A stretch of DNA of 64,000 bases from contig NZ_CABPSQ010000002.1 in NCBI RefSeq assembly GCF_902459775.1, forward strand, positions 124,001 to 188,000. Reading direction: 5' to 3'. The position numbers and the translations under genes were made by a program. The notes below the pieces were generated by a model that was not told the origin of the DNA, searched no databases, and saw nothing but the letters and a program-made list of their open reading frames with translations. Origin of the DNA: Pandoraea captiosa (GTDB lineage Bacteria; Pseudomonadota; Gammaproteobacteria; Burkholderiales; Burkholderiaceae). Of the stretch, positions 63,333-64,000 are shown one piece after another. Position 1 is the stretch's first letter. Each line of letters begins with the position of its first letter.

Positions 63333-64000
63333 ATGGAACAGGTTCTCAACGGCGTTGGCGCGCGCGACGCCGTCAACGCCGAAAAAGCGGTGCGCACGGT
63401 CGCTTTGGCCAGCCTGATCGGCACGACGGTCGAGTGGTACGACTTCTTTCTGTACGGGACCATTACCGGGCTCGTCTTCAATAAACTCTTCTTTCCCAGC
63501 GGCGACGCATTCGTTGCCACCGCCCTCGCCTATACGGTCTACGCCGTGGGTTTCGCCACGCGTCCGCTCGGTGGCATTCTCTTCGGTCACTTCGGCGACC
63601 GGTTGGGGCGCAAACCCTTGCTGATCGTCACACTCACCATCATGGGCGTGTCGACATTCCTGATTGGGCTGGTGCCGACGTACGACAGCATCGGCATCGC
63701 CGCGCCACTGATCCTGCTGTTTCTGCGTTTGCTGCAAGGCATCGGGCTGGGCGGCGAATGGGGCGGCGCGGTGCTCATGGCATTCGAATATGCACCGCGC
63801 GACAAGCGCGGGCAGTTCGCCGCGTATCCGCAGATCGGGCTAGCCGTGGGGTTGTGTCTGTCGACCGGCGTGGTGGCCCTGCTGTCCTCGACACTCACCG
63901 ACGAACAGTTCATGTCGTGGGGCTGGCGTCTCGCGTTCATGCTGAGCCTGGTGCTCGTGGCGGTCGGCATGTTCATCCGGTTGCGCGTGCTGGAGACCCC
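63333..64000 (+). CDS. MFS transporter, MHS family, N-terminal part (cut by window edge)
   Basis: The first 222 residues of a metabolite:H+ symporter are visible. ATG 63333 follows AGGAGG at 63322-63327. It begins with a hydrophilic ~25 residues, then VALASLIGTTVEWYDFFLYG (helix 1 with the MHS-typical TTVEWYDFFLY), the MFS signature FGHFGDRLGRKPLL (~87-100) and GIGLGGEWGGAVL (~138-150). The gene runs off the right edge. It lies 221 bases after the alcohol dehydrogenase in the same direction and may import its substrate or a related phosphonate. Confidence 0.9.
   Translation, partial: MEQVLNGVGARDAVNAEKAVRTVALASLIGTTVEWYDFFLYGTITGLVFNKLFFPSGDAFVATALAYTVYAVGFATRPLGGILFGHFGDRLGRKPLLIVTLTIMGVSTFLIGLVPTYDSIGIAAPLILLFLRLLQGIGLGGEWGGAVLMAFEYAPRDKRGQFAAYPQIGLAVGLCLSTGVVALLSSTLTDEQFMSWGWRLAFMLSLVLVAVGMFIRLRVLET

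Overview
The window looks like chromosomal DNA of a betaproteobacterium of the Burkholderiaceae, closest in flavour to Pandoraea or Burkholderia. This rests on the high GC, the presence of DUF4148 and DUF3331 proteins, a double-length UvrA, many LysR regulators, and MHS-type MFS transporters cut by both window edges. The genus is inference; no rRNA or marker gene is present to settle it.

Layout. 0-3.6 kb: tail of an MFS transporter, a hypothetical gene, tRNA-Leu(GAG) with its terminator, and a dCache chemoreceptor. 4.0-8.7 kb: a lower-GC island with an unknown gene, a 100-bp broken copy of the chemoreceptor, and three proteins made of a ~105-residue repeat I do not recognise; two of these share an upstream DNA element and an N-terminal motif. 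8.8-10.7 kb: nickel/cobalt homeostasis, with rcnR overlapping an ABC ATPase gene and divergent from rcnA across a clear RcnR operator. 10.8-14.2 kb: isochorismatase-type hydrolase, LysR, methyltransferase, DUF1993. 14.3-22.3 kb: a sulfur amino acid block, made of a LysR divergent from a polar amino acid (probably cystine/cysteine) ABC importer, a cysteine-dioxygenase-like cupin, a four-domain rhodanese and a cystathionine beta-lyase. 22.5-23.7 kb: a class C beta-lactamase.

24.0-38.0 kb: a contact-dependent inhibition locus on the minus strand in cdiB-cdiA-immunity order, followed downstream by an AT-rich array of orphan toxin tips and small, mostly membrane, candidate immunity proteins, with vestigial cdiA pieces and a duplicated immunity-gene tail. 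One 51-aa immunity candidate lies 8 bp after an orphan toxin tip.

38.1-42.6 kb: NDH-2 with DUF3331, a TetR, RidA and a D-amino-acid dehydrogenase-like enzyme. 42.7-48.8 kb: an iron-uptake cell-surface signalling set (ECF sigma, FecR, TonB receptor with STN domain) behind a Fur box, followed by an NlpC/P60 lipoprotein. 48.9-55.8 kb: vapBC and the tandem UvrA with a LexA box. 56-57.2 kb: a DUF4148 protein and then a dense one-directional cluster of DnaA-box-like sequences. 57.2-64 kb: a secreted dienelactone-hydrolase-like protein, O-acetylhomoserine sulfhydrylase, UppP, and a LysR / iron-containing alcohol dehydrogenase / MFS set resembling phosphonate-associated families. All motif and repeat statements are by eye; no alignment or search was run.
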